IMG/VR virus record: IMGVR_UViG_3300033145_001819
Span: 1 to 26,545 of that record
DNA: 26,545 nt
DNA from: a virus
Reading direction: 5' to 3' (one strand)
Every line of letters starts with the position of its first letter. Positions within the stretch are counted from its first letter, which is position 1. The position numbers and the translations under genes were made by a program. Shown piece by piece: positions 13,767-20,474 of this stretch. The notes under the pieces are model-generated. The model saw only the letters and a program-made list of their open reading frames with translations. It was not told the origin of the DNA and searched no databases.

Positions 13767-14533
13767 CAGGCCACCCTCGGGTATTCAGTAAAGCGCCGGC
13801 CATCGAGCTCCGGCGTGGAGACCTTCTTGCCATCGATGTGGAGCTGCTTCAGGAAGAAGGGCGTGTCCGTGGCCACACACTGGTCGCAGAGATCTTCGAC
13901 CCAGGCGAGGTCACACTCCCGGCGCCGGGGCCCGCTCTCGTCGCCACAGACGACCCAGTCCAGGCTCGCCCCATATGCCCCGTCCATGAACCGCTCGATC
14001 TCCAGTTGCCCCAGCAGCGGCTCGGCGCTGATCCATCGCACCGCAGCCCGGGACTTCAGCAGGTGGGGAATCCGCTCCTCGGCTGCCTCTTGGTTCTCAA
14101 TCGATACACCGAGCCAGACGTTGGAGAGGAAGGGCAGCTCCTGGGTGAGCTCCGCAGCCCGCTCTGCCCGCTTCGTGAGAGCCAGGTAGGTGTGCCAGGA
14201 GTAGTAAGCCATCACGTCCCAGATTTCCTCTAGGAGAGCGTCCGGGACGGCCTCGTGGAACAGGTCGGACATCGAGCAGGGGAAGATCTTCTGAGGCGTC
14301 TTCCACTCACCGGGCCTGTCGAGCGCATGCTTCACCACGCGGAGCCGGCCATTGTAGACGGGCCTCCCGTCTGCCGTCTCTTTCGTGAGCCCTTGGTAGT
14401 ACGGAGTCCTTGGGTTCTTGCTGAGCCGGTGATGGGCCCGGAAGGCCGCATAGCAATTCCGGCACCCCTCAGAGACGGGGGTGCACCCGACGATCGGATT
14501 CCAGCTCTTCTCGGCCCACTCGATCTTGGTCAT
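13766..14533 (-). CDS. DUF5131 / phage Gp37-Gp68 family protein
   Basis: A 255-aa protein with the defining start IEWAEKSWNPIVGCTPVSEGC then RNCYA, giving Cys17, Cys24 and Cys27. The rest also fits: the PCSMSDLFHEAVPD motif near 85-98, ALTKRAERA, NVWLGVSIENQEAAEERIPHLLK (about 138-160), WISAEPLLG and WVVCGDESGPRRRECD (about 193-208), and FFLKQLHIDGK. The family resembles radical-SAM-fold proteins with a three-cysteine cluster. Its biochemical role is not settled. It is coupled by ATGA to the upstream ASCH gene, a pairing I recall as common in phages. Confidence 0.9.
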   Translation of the reverse strand: MTKIEWAEKSWNPIVGCTPVSEGCRNCYAAFRAHHRLSKNPRTPYYQGLTKETADGRPVYNGRLRVVKHALDRPGEWKTPQKIFPCSMSDLFHEAVPDALLEEIWDVMAYYSWHTYLALTKRAERAAELTQELPFLSNVWLGVSIENQEAAEERIPHLLKSRAAVRWISAEPLLGQLEIERFMDGAYGASLDWVVCGDESGPRRRECDLAWVEDLCDQCVATDTPFFLKQLHIDGKKVSTPELDGRRFTEYPRVA

Positions 14534-15210
14534 GGGCCGACCCTCTCGTACTTGATGACCCAGACCCAGGGATTCGACTCCCAGGTGTAGCCGCGGTGGG
14601 AGTTCAGCTTGTCCCAGAGATCAGCGAAGTGAGCCCGGGCCACCTCGTCCGTCGTGACGGGTGGCTGGTCGGGGTGGAGCCTGCCCGGAGTCAGGTAGCT
14701 CGCTGGCACGTTGCCCGCCGGGTTCGATGGGGCCATACGCCACAGAACACCGCCGTCGGACACAGGGATCTGGATGCCTTCCGCCCAGATGCCCTCCGTG
14801 GTGATGTCCTGCACCCGCTCGACCCGAACGTCCTTGACCTCCAGCCGGAGTCGGCATGCCCACTTCGGCATGTGGATGGAGGGACGCCAGCGATGTTCAC
14901 CGTTGAGCGGAAACCCCGTCGAGGTCGCGCCGTCAGCCCGATACGCGAGGATGTAATGCCCGGCTTGGAAGTCATGTTCCTTCGGGCGAAACACCGGTTC
15001 GAAGACGCGGGCCCACAGAATTGCGTGTGTCTCCCGCACCCAGAGGCGGTCGCCGGGGACGCCGTAGGGGCACCAGTCGGGCTCCTCACCCTTGAGCATC
15101 AGTCCTTCCAGGCGCTCTGGGTTTCGCACCACCCTCCGGGTCATCGTCTTCAGGTCCTCGAGCGTGGCCCGGACCATCTCCCCGCTCATCAGGATCGGGT
15201 GGTCACTCAT
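14530..15210 (-). CDS. ASCH-domain protein, phage type
   Basis: About 226 aa. The N-terminus PILMSGEMVRATLEDLKTMTRRVV is the usual start of phage ASCH proteins, followed by YGVPGDRLWVRETHAI (about 50-65), a long insert, IHMPKWACRLRLEVKDVRVERVQDIT and, near the C-terminus, HFADLWDKLNSHRGYTWESNPWVWVIKYE. The ASCH fold is PUA-related and predicted to bind RNA or modified bases. Start 15210 is preferred to 15219 because AGGA lies 8 nt upstream. It overlaps the upstream gene by 8 nt and DUF5131 by 4 nt, so the two probably act together. Confidence 0.88.
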   Translation of the reverse strand: MSDHPILMSGEMVRATLEDLKTMTRRVVRNPERLEGLMLKGEEPDWCPYGVPGDRLWVRETHAILWARVFEPVFRPKEHDFQAGHYILAYRADGATSTGFPLNGEHRWRPSIHMPKWACRLRLEVKDVRVERVQDITTEGIWAEGIQIPVSDGGVLWRMAPSNPAGNVPASYLTPGRLHPDQPPVTTDEVARAHFADLWDKLNSHRGYTWESNPWVWVIKYERVGP

Positions 15211-15577
15211 CGGGGGCATCCTGGATCGTGATGACGGGGATCATCTTCCCACCGCAGCCAGCCGAGCAGGATTGGTAGTGCGAAGGCGGCGGATCGGCCG
15301 GGAGCGACTCCTGGTCGCCACAGTCCTGGCATCGGAAGAAAACCACCTCAGGCCATTCCTCCGTCTCGTCACTCCCGAAGAGCCGGCGAATCACCTCAGG
15401 ACCGTCATCAGCGTCGACGCAGAGAGTCCCGGATTTCCCTCCCCTGTTCCACACACCGATGTGCCAGTGTGCTGGAGTCTTCTCGATGCGGACGCTGCTG
15501 ATGACCGGGCGTTCCCGCGTGGGTCCAACTGGGCCCCCGTATCCCCTTACACGCAGTGAAACCGGTTGCTCAGCCAC
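15203..15577 (-). CDS. Unknown protein with C-terminal zinc-ribbon
   Basis: A 124-aa protein. Its GTG start at 15577 has GGAGGAGG 6 nt upstream, and in-frame sequence further upstream is antisense-like. The N-terminal half has short strands (SSVRIEKTPAHWHIGVWNRGGKSGTLCVDADDG). The C-terminal half carries CQDCG (about 83-87) and CSAGCGG (about 104-110), forming a likely zinc ribbon. It overlaps both neighbours by 8 nt. The family is not recognised. Confidence 0.62.
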   Translation of the reverse strand: MAEQPVSLRVRGYGGPVGPTRERPVISSVRIEKTPAHWHIGVWNRGGKSGTLCVDADDGPEVIRRLFGSDETEEWPEVVFFRCQDCGDQESLPADPPPSHYQSCSAGCGGKMIPVITIQDAPDE

Positions 15578-15794
15578 GGGAGGCCTCCTCCGGAGGTCTC
15601 GGCTGCAGGAAGAAGAGCTCCAGGGCACGCAGGTCATACTCCTCATAGAGCTCGGGGCCCACCATCTTCCTGAAGGCCTCCGAGAATCGGTTGGAGGCTC
15701 CCTCCTCCGGACCGAGCCAAGCGTGGTTGATCGCGGCAGCGATCGCCGCGACAAATGGAGGAGACTCCGGCCGGCACCAGGTGGGGGAGGGCAT
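15570..15794 (-). CDS. Small helical protein downstream of the attP-like block, unknown
   Basis: A 74-aa protein from MPSPTWCRPESPPFVAA, then helical AAINHAWLGPEEGASNRFSEAF and LYEEYDLRALELFFLQPRPP. The start is tentative: the frame is open to 15959 but upstream translation is not protein-like and falls in the candidate attachment region. The ATG at 15794 has only AGG nearby. It overlaps the next gene by 8 nt. Confidence 0.5.
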   Translation of the reverse strand: MPSPTWCRPESPPFVAAIAAAINHAWLGPEEGASNRFSEAFRKMVGPELYEEYDLRALELFFLQPRPPEEASRG

Positions 15795-15850
15795 CAGGCC
15801 TGCACCACCAGGTCCTGGGGACCGGAAACCGAAGGGATTCCGAACGAACT

Positions 15851-16115
15851 GTCGAAAGTTCCGTCGAAAGTCTGCGAGGTATATGTTCCCGAAACCCCGA
15901 TAGGCGTGTCTGTCGCCCGGTTTGTTGCCACCTGATCGATGACGGGCGCAACCCCGCATGACACAAAGGCTTGACGGAATTCAGGAGGGGTTACAGACTT
16001 GAGCCTTGTTGGACGTGATACGGCGGATGGATTTGTGGCCGATATAAATCCGGCGAGGCCGTAAGTCCTTACCCCACCTACCATCCGCCCAAGGTGTCGA
16101 AAGTCCTGTCGAAAG
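15851..16115. other. Candidate attP region with paired arm-type repeats
   Basis: The 330-nt interval 15795-16124 next to the integrase 3' end is the largest gap in the early block. It contains GTCGAAAG four times in the same direction, as two pairs each spaced 12 bp: 15851-15858 with 15863-15870, and 16096-16103 with 16108-16115, 226 bp apart. Between them lie a perfect 9-bp inverted repeat (GGCGGATGG at 16022-16030, CCATCCGCC at 16081-16089) and an imperfect dyad around 15964-16009. Paired same-direction arm sites flanking a core are what many tyrosine integrases use. The core crossover is not identified. Confidence 0.5.
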
Positions 16116-16124
16116 AGCGGGTCT

Positions 16125-17435
16125 TTACTCACCCGAAAAACCCCCCTCCGTCTTCAGGTCCACCGTTCTCGCGGCCTGCTCCATCGTCTCCGCCTGCACC
16201 TTCTTGTAGCCGTACTTTCGGAGTGTCGCCGTCGTCATCCCGATGTACTCGCTCGCTGCCCCGTCTCCGATCTCGTCGGCCAGCATGGTGGCCACCGCCC
16301 GGCGGAAGGAGTGCCAGGCTCGGCTGGGCTGATGCTTCACCCCGGCGAGCTCCTCGAGGCGCATGAGCTGGCCCCAGAGCGTCTGTGGGGGCACTAGGTT
16401 CCGAGGCTTGGAGACCTGGTAGAGGATGGGATGGTCGGCGCCCAGCGGGTTCGGGAAGCACTCCAATGCCCAAAGCACGGCTTTCCTATGCTGAGTCGTC
16501 ATGGGCATGTGCTCGTCACCTCGCCCGTAACCCTCCCCCTTCGCCTCCTCCGCCCTCCAGGTGACGATCCCGGCCTCGAAGTCGTGGTCCCCTTCCGTGA
16601 GCCCGCAGATCGCGCTGATGCGTCTCCCTGAGCTGGCGATGCCGGTGGCCACCAGGACGTGCCACTGGCCCTCGGCAGCGAGCTTCGGTGCCGCCTCCAG
16701 AAGACGCCTCCGCTCCTCCCGCGAGTATTGGGGGATATCCGCCTTAGTGCGATCCACCTTCCGGCCCTTCAGCGGATTGCGCTCGAGCCCGATCGTCTTC
16801 TGGTGCTGCTCGATCACGTAGTTGATCGCGCAGCTCATTCGGTCCATGTCGTTGGAACCAGTGCGAGGGGATCCACCGGCCGCTACCGAGTCATTGAAGT
16901 ACGTCGTGGCGTCCGCCGGCTCCAGGTCCACGATTCGCTTGTCGGGACGGAAGCGGGTGTCCTTCATGATCCGTCGGAAGCCGTACACGTCAGAGATGAG
17001 AGTGGCCTCCTTGGGCACGTTGGCGCTCTTCCGGATGCTCTCGGGGAGATCCCGGTACCACTCCTTCAGCTTCGCCGCCGTGACGGCCAGGAGCTGCTCC
17101 GGGAAGCCTGGGAAGCGCTTCAGGTAGAGGATCACGCAGTCGCGCATGGTGAGGTCCTGCCCCTTCGCCTCCCGCTCGAGGTCCTTCTCAACCCCGGACC
17201 GGAGCTTCTCCGTCATCTCCACGGCCACCCGGGTGACCACCTTTCTGAGTGACCCCGTGTCTGCAGCGAAGACGGTCTTCTGGCGGGTCCTCCCGGTCTG
17301 GGGATCCTGGAACCTGACCTTCAGCTTCCCCTTCTGCGCAATCACGCGCACTCGGGCCCCATAGGGACCGGTCGACCAGGCATCGACCTTCCCCGCCTCG
17401 AAGTTCTTCCGGTCTTCCTTCGCGGGACGACCCAT
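16125..17435 (-). CDS. Tyrosine recombinase (phage integrase)
   Basis: Catalyses integration and, with a directionality factor, excision. The protein is 436 aa. An N-terminal basic domain (to about 90) and a SAM-like core-binding helix bundle (about 95-215) precede the catalytic domain. Visible residues are Arg271/272 in SSGRRISAICGL, His375 and Arg378 in WHSFRRAVATML, and the nucleophile candidate Tyr408 in TLRKYGY. The usual second histidine (LGH box) is replaced by YIGM at about 397-400. ATG 17435 is chosen because it lies 1 nt after the upstream stop and begins the MGRPAKEDRK basic tail. The 3' end faces the attP-like block. Confidence 0.88.
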   Translation of the reverse strand: MGRPAKEDRKNFEAGKVDAWSTGPYGARVRVIAQKGKLKVRFQDPQTGRTRQKTVFAADTGSLRKVVTRVAVEMTEKLRSGVEKDLEREAKGQDLTMRDCVILYLKRFPGFPEQLLAVTAAKLKEWYRDLPESIRKSANVPKEATLISDVYGFRRIMKDTRFRPDKRIVDLEPADATTYFNDSVAAGGSPRTGSNDMDRMSCAINYVIEQHQKTIGLERNPLKGRKVDRTKADIPQYSREERRRLLEAAPKLAAEGQWHVLVATGIASSGRRISAICGLTEGDHDFEAGIVTWRAEEAKGEGYGRGDEHMPMTTQHRKAVLWALECFPNPLGADHPILYQVSKPRNLVPPQTLWGQLMRLEELAGVKHQPSRAWHSFRRAVATMLADEIGDGAASEYIGMTTATLRKYGYKKVQAETMEQAARTVDLKTEGGFSGE

Positions 17436-17436
17436 C

Positions 17437-17775
17437 TCAGGTCGTGACCAGCTGGTGAGCGATCTCTTCCGGCGGGAGAGCGGGATCATAGCCCTCGCGG
17501 TGATCCGCTCTGCGCGGCGGCACCGCGCTCACCTTGATGAACCAGTCGCGGCCACGCTTGACCGCCAGTCCCTCCGCAGCCCAGCGCGGCAGCCGGCGCT
17601 CGAAGTAGGAGCGGGAGCGACCAGAGCGCTCCATCGCCAACGGAAGCGTGACCTCCGACTCCGCCGCCTCGACCTCCTCCACCGCGGCGTCCAGGATCTC
17701 CAGCGCGAAGTCCGTGGACACCGTCCCCGGCGCGATCGCCTCGACCTTCTCCCGGTACTCGTCCAGCCGTGTCAT
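17437..17775 (-). CDS. Helix-turn-helix-like protein just upstream of integrase
   Basis: A 112-aa protein. Acidic N-terminal helices (residues 1-42) precede a probable HTH: LPLAMERSGRSRSYFERRLPRWAAEGL (about 44-70) then a short strand pair AVKRGRDWFIKV, as in MerR/excisionase-type winged domains. It sits immediately before the integrase, where an excisionase is often found, so it is a candidate directionality factor. That is inference only. The ATG at 17775 overlaps the upstream stop (ATGA). GGAGG abuts the ATG, and a GGAGGGAG 11 nt upstream may serve instead. Confidence 0.6.
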   Translation of the reverse strand: MTRLDEYREKVEAIAPGTVSTDFALEILDAAVEEVEAAESEVTLPLAMERSGRSRSYFERRLPRWAAEGLAVKRGRDWFIKVSAVPPRRADHREGYDPALPPEEIAHQLVTT

Positions 17776-18521
17776 CCTCCGAACATCTCCCTCCAGGCGA
17801 GCTCCCGAACCTCCTGCATGACCGTCTCGTCTGCCACAACCTTAAGGTAGACCTCCCAGTCACCGTTCTCCTTCTGGCTGGCGTCGAAACAATCCTCCGG
17901 GCTCGAGTTAAGGAAGATCCTCCGCTGATGGGGAGGCTCTGGGAGCTGCTCGCATGCCTTCCGGACCTCTTCTTCGACCTCCTCCACGGCGTTCGTGAGT
18001 TCCTCGAACGCCTCGTCCAGCCCAGGCTCGGCCTGTGCCGACTCCTCGACTTCATCTGAGGCGGGGGGCTCCACTGCTTCGCCCTCCTGCCTCAGCTCCC
18101 GGCGCACTGCGTAGAAGTAGGTGACCTCGAAGGTCGACTCCTTAATCGTGTACCCGAGCTCCTTCTGCATCAGGGCGTAGGCATCAGGGATACTGATGTC
18201 GGGACGGTTGGTGAAAAGATCCCTGAGCCACTGCCGCAGCTTCGTGGTGTCCGTCTTCTTTGCCATGTAATCCTCCACTGGGATGTGCCGTACCGTGGTC
18301 CTCGATTCCTGCTGCAGACGCTGAGCCTCCTCCAGCGTCTCCTCCATCAACCCCTCCGCCCACCACTCCCTGAACTCCCTCTTGAGCTCCGCTGGCGAGG
18401 CCTTCCATCCGGCTCGCTCGAGAAGCCTCTTGGCCCGGGCCTCGATGAGTGCCCTCCCCTGCCGCTGGAGGTAGGCATCCCGCTCTGCTGGGAGGTCTAC
18501 GGCCAGGGCAGGGGTCGTCAT
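17772..18521 (-). CDS. Unknown early protein with central HTH-like and acidic regions
   Basis: A 249-aa protein. Residues 1-90 are helical and charged (LIEARAKRLLERAGW, REFREWWAEGLMEETLEEAQRLQQE). A small domain follows with RQWLRDLF, ISIPDAYALMQKELGYTIKESTFEVTYFYAVRREL (about 109-144), a pattern like a short winged-helix. Next comes a very acidic coiled stretch (about 150-195) and a C-terminal tail RIFLNSSPEDCFDASQKENGDWEVYLKVVADE. It overlaps both neighbours by ATGA. No family is recognised. Confidence 0.6.
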   Translation of the reverse strand: MTTPALAVDLPAERDAYLQRQGRALIEARAKRLLERAGWKASPAELKREFREWWAEGLMEETLEEAQRLQQESRTTVRHIPVEDYMAKKTDTTKLRQWLRDLFTNRPDISIPDAYALMQKELGYTIKESTFEVTYFYAVRRELRQEGEAVEPPASDEVEESAQAEPGLDEAFEELTNAVEEVEEEVRKACEQLPEPPHQRRIFLNSSPEDCFDASQKENGDWEVYLKVVADETVMQEVRELAWREMFGG

Positions 18522-18880
18522 GTCGGTCGAAGCTCGAGCTCCACTCTCTGCTGGCCCTTCTTCCGGTTGATCAGCTGCCGGGGCAGTCCGGTGTAGGCCA
18601 GGTTCTCCTCACGATCGTCGACCAGGTAGCCACGGCTCGTGAGCCAGTCCTCGATCCACTTCAACCGGTTCATGGCGTTGCCCTGGTCCATCCGGTTCCA
18701 GACGTAGTAGGTGACCGTGGCCTCCACCCTCACCCAGGGCCGGTGGGGGGGCTCAGGGAGCCGGCCGAGGGTGAGGAGGCCGTCCAGCAGCCTCCAGTAC
18801 GCCTTCCTCTTGCTGTGCTTGACGAAGTGGTGGAGGCGACTGTTGGCCAGGTTCACGGGAAGGGGAAACGTGAGCTTCAC
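18518..18880 (-). CDS. RusA-like Holliday junction resolvase
   Basis: A 120-aa protein, the normal size for RusA. The fold markers are present: MKLTFPLPVNLANSRLHH with a basic patch (KHSKRKAYW), then VRVEATVTYYVWNRMDQGN, KWIEDWLTSRGYLVDD and a final strand VELELRP. Acidic candidates are Asp65, Asp78, Asp88 and Asp89. In RusA the motif is D-x-D-N, but here it reads DQGN (65-68), so the second Asp is Gly. The enzyme may have altered or reduced activity. GTG 18880 overlaps the upstream stop (GTGA). It would resolve junctions during phage recombination or replication. Confidence 0.78.
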   Translation of the reverse strand: MKLTFPLPVNLANSRLHHFVKHSKRKAYWRLLDGLLTLGRLPEPPHRPWVRVEATVTYYVWNRMDQGNAMNRLKWIEDWLTSRGYLVDDREENLAYTGLPRQLINRKKGQQRVELELRPT

Positions 18881-19668
18881 GCCTCAGCGTCCTCCTCGTC
18901 GTCCATCTCCTCGAGGAGCGACAGCTGGAAGGGGTGCTCGGTGTCCAGCCCGCGCTTCACGCTGTTGGCCAGCCGCACGGTGTCCCTGAAGACCCGGGCC
19001 CCGAAGATCTCCAGCTCGTCGAAGTACCCGACGAAGTCCGCCGGCCGGAGCTTGCCCTTGCCGTCGAGTTCACGGAGCGCGTGGTAGCAGGTCCACACCT
19101 TCTGCAGCGGGGTCATGTGCTTGAAGAGATGGAAGTTCACCTCGAGCACGGCCCAGCAGTCGTCGGTGAGGTAGCGGTCCAGACCCCCCAGGCTCTTCGC
19201 CCGGGACCGGACCGTCACGCCGCGCGACGTCCAGGTCTGCTTGTTCCGCCAGAGGCAGATGACCTTCTTCGGGGTGATCTCGATCTGCGGACAGCCGGCG
19301 GTCAGGAGGGCGACGACCCTCTCGACGACCTGGGCCGGCCGGTACTCCTCATCGTTCTCACCCTGCCACTCGAGCGGAGTGGTGAGATCCGGATGGACGT
19401 CCATCAGGGCGATCAAACCCTCGACGGTCCGCTCGCCCCCGATGTTCCTGACCTGGCGTCTGAGCTCTGCCAGCGCCTTCCGGGCGGTGGCCACCTCCTC
19501 CTTCGTGGCCTCGGGCGGCACGTACTCCGGGACCTCATCCTCCTCCTGGGTGGCAATGCCCTGCTCCCCGGGCTCGACCTCGACCTGGCCACCGTCTTCG
19601 ACGGTCAGACCGACCTCGGCCTCCGCAGCCTCAGCCTCCCGGTCCGCGACCTTCCGTAACGATTCCAT
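18877..19668 (-). CDS. Phage-metallopeptidase-like protein with degenerate active site
   Basis: A 263-aa protein. The first 75 residues are acidic and disordered. From about 100 the order resembles the putative phage metallopeptidase domain: ITPKKVICLWRNKQTW, DRYLTDDCWAVLEVNFHLFKHMTPLQKVWTCYHALREL (about 164-201, split here over two parts of the domain), then RPADFVGYFDELEIFGARVF. Where that family has a HExxH-type zinc helix (for example DHELCH), this protein has YHALREL, keeping only one histidine. It therefore looks catalytically inactive or changed. Some family members stay unassigned, so confidence is moderate. It is in the early operon, coupled by GTGA to RusA. Confidence 0.5.
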   Translation of the reverse strand: MESLRKVADREAEAAEAEVGLTVEDGGQVEVEPGEQGIATQEEDEVPEYVPPEATKEEVATARKALAELRRQVRNIGGERTVEGLIALMDVHPDLTTPLEWQGENDEEYRPAQVVERVVALLTAGCPQIEITPKKVICLWRNKQTWTSRGVTVRSRAKSLGGLDRYLTDDCWAVLEVNFHLFKHMTPLQKVWTCYHALRELDGKGKLRPADFVGYFDELEIFGARVFRDTVRLANSVKRGLDTEHPFQLSLLEEMDDEEDAEA

Positions 19669-19832
19669 CAGCCTTCACCTCCGAGTTGGGTTCCTTCCGC
19701 TTCCGGCATGTACGGGTGAGCGTCCTCCACGGTGGTGGCTGAGACGCACAGCACTCCAACCAGCAAAGCCGAGGTCCCCAAGAGAGCGAGAACGCCGGCG
19801 ACTGCACCGATGAAAAACGAGCTCCAGTCCAT
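19668..19832 (-). CDS. Small single-span membrane protein
   Basis: A 54-aa protein read from the reverse complement: MDWSSFFIGAVAGVLALLGT then SALLVGVLCVS and a polar tail ending GTQLGGEG. One hydrophobic segment covers about residues 7-31. GGAGG lies 7 nt before the ATG at 19832. A second ATG at 19838 overlaps the upstream stop as ATGA but is only 1 nt from that site. Its stop overlaps the next start (TGATG). Small early phage membrane proteins of this form often change host envelope processes, but no family is recognised. Confidence 0.55.
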   Translation of the reverse strand: MDWSSFFIGAVAGVLALLGTSALLVGVLCVSATTVEDAHPYMPEAEGTQLGGEG

Positions 19833-19834
19833 TC

Positions 19835-20122
19835 TCATGCCTCCTGCCTTGTCGCCAGGGCCACGACCCCATTCTGGTCATTGCTCTCCTCGAGCGGGGT
19901 GCGACTGATCACCGACTCGCCTTCCCGCGGCTGGACCAGGTCACCCTCATTCACGATCTCCCTGAGGCTCTCGACACTGAGGTCCGGCTGGCGTTCACCA
20001 GGCTCCGGGATCACTCTGCACACGACCCAGAATCCCTTCATGGAGAAGCCGGTCTCTGACTTCCCAGGGTTGTGGCCGTCGATCTCCTGGCCGCTGAAAT
20101 CACAATGTGTCTTCGTGGCCAT
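19835..20122 (-). CDS. Unknown early protein
   Basis: A 95-aa protein from MATKTHCDFSGQEIDGHNPG with strands GFWVVCRVIPEPG and an acidic tail (VNEGDLVQPREGESVISR). GGAG lies 6 nt before the ATG at 20122, and an ATG two codons upstream is also possible. The opening CDFSGQEI looks like half of a Zn-binding turn (as in domains that begin CDxxG), but no second Cys pair is present. It overlaps the upstream gene by 23 nt. Confidence 0.55.
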   Translation of the reverse strand: MATKTHCDFSGQEIDGHNPGKSETGFSMKGFWVVCRVIPEPGERQPDLSVESLREIVNEGDLVQPREGESVISRTPLEESNDQNGVVALATRQEA

Positions 20123-20474
20123 CGTCATCTCCGACGTAGCGGTAGCGGTTCAGCTGATTCGCGTGCGATCCTTTCGTGCGACTCTTGTAGGTCCCAGCGA
20201 ATTTCCACTCCTCCCCGCGGAACACGCAGCCCAGGAAGTTCCGGCTGAGCTCCTGAGGGGGAGGGGGACTCAAGCTCTCGAAGTAGATCCGGGCATCGTC
20301 AGGAGTGACGAAGGCGTCGGCGGGGGAGACGGTGGACAGCCACTCCCAGCGCTCCCGCATCCGCTCCCGGATCAGCCCGAGGTAGTAGCCCCGCAGCTCG
20401 GACTCCTCCATCTGATCCAGGACCTGGTCCCGGACCTGTTCTTCAGGGTTCAGGAGGGAGAGCTGCGCAGTCAT
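20100..20474 (-). CDS. Unknown early protein next to the RDF-like gene
   Basis: A 124-aa protein. The N-terminal helices (QVRDQVLDQMEESELRGYY, IRERMRERWEWL) lead to FVTPDDARIYFESL and a C-terminal strand region NFLGCVFRGEEWKFAGTYKSRTKGSHAN and LNRYRYVG. The latter resembles small winged or beta-hairpin modules that conserve the W-x-F/RxG pattern. It overlaps the upstream stop (TGATG). The family is not recognised. Confidence 0.58.
   Translation of the reverse strand: MTAQLSLLNPEEQVRDQVLDQMEESELRGYYLGLIRERMRERWEWLSTVSPADAFVTPDDARIYFESLSPPPPQELSRNFLGCVFRGEEWKFAGTYKSRTKGSHANQLNRYRYVGDDDGHEDTL

Noticed and set aside
15794-16132. 112-codon minus-strand frame between integrase and the 74-aa gene, ending in TGATG overlap
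   Set aside because: Third-codon-position composition is unlike the neighbours, there is no ribosome site, and the frame contains both pairs of GTCGAAAG repeats. A non-coding attachment region fits better, although the overlap with the next ATG keeps some doubt.
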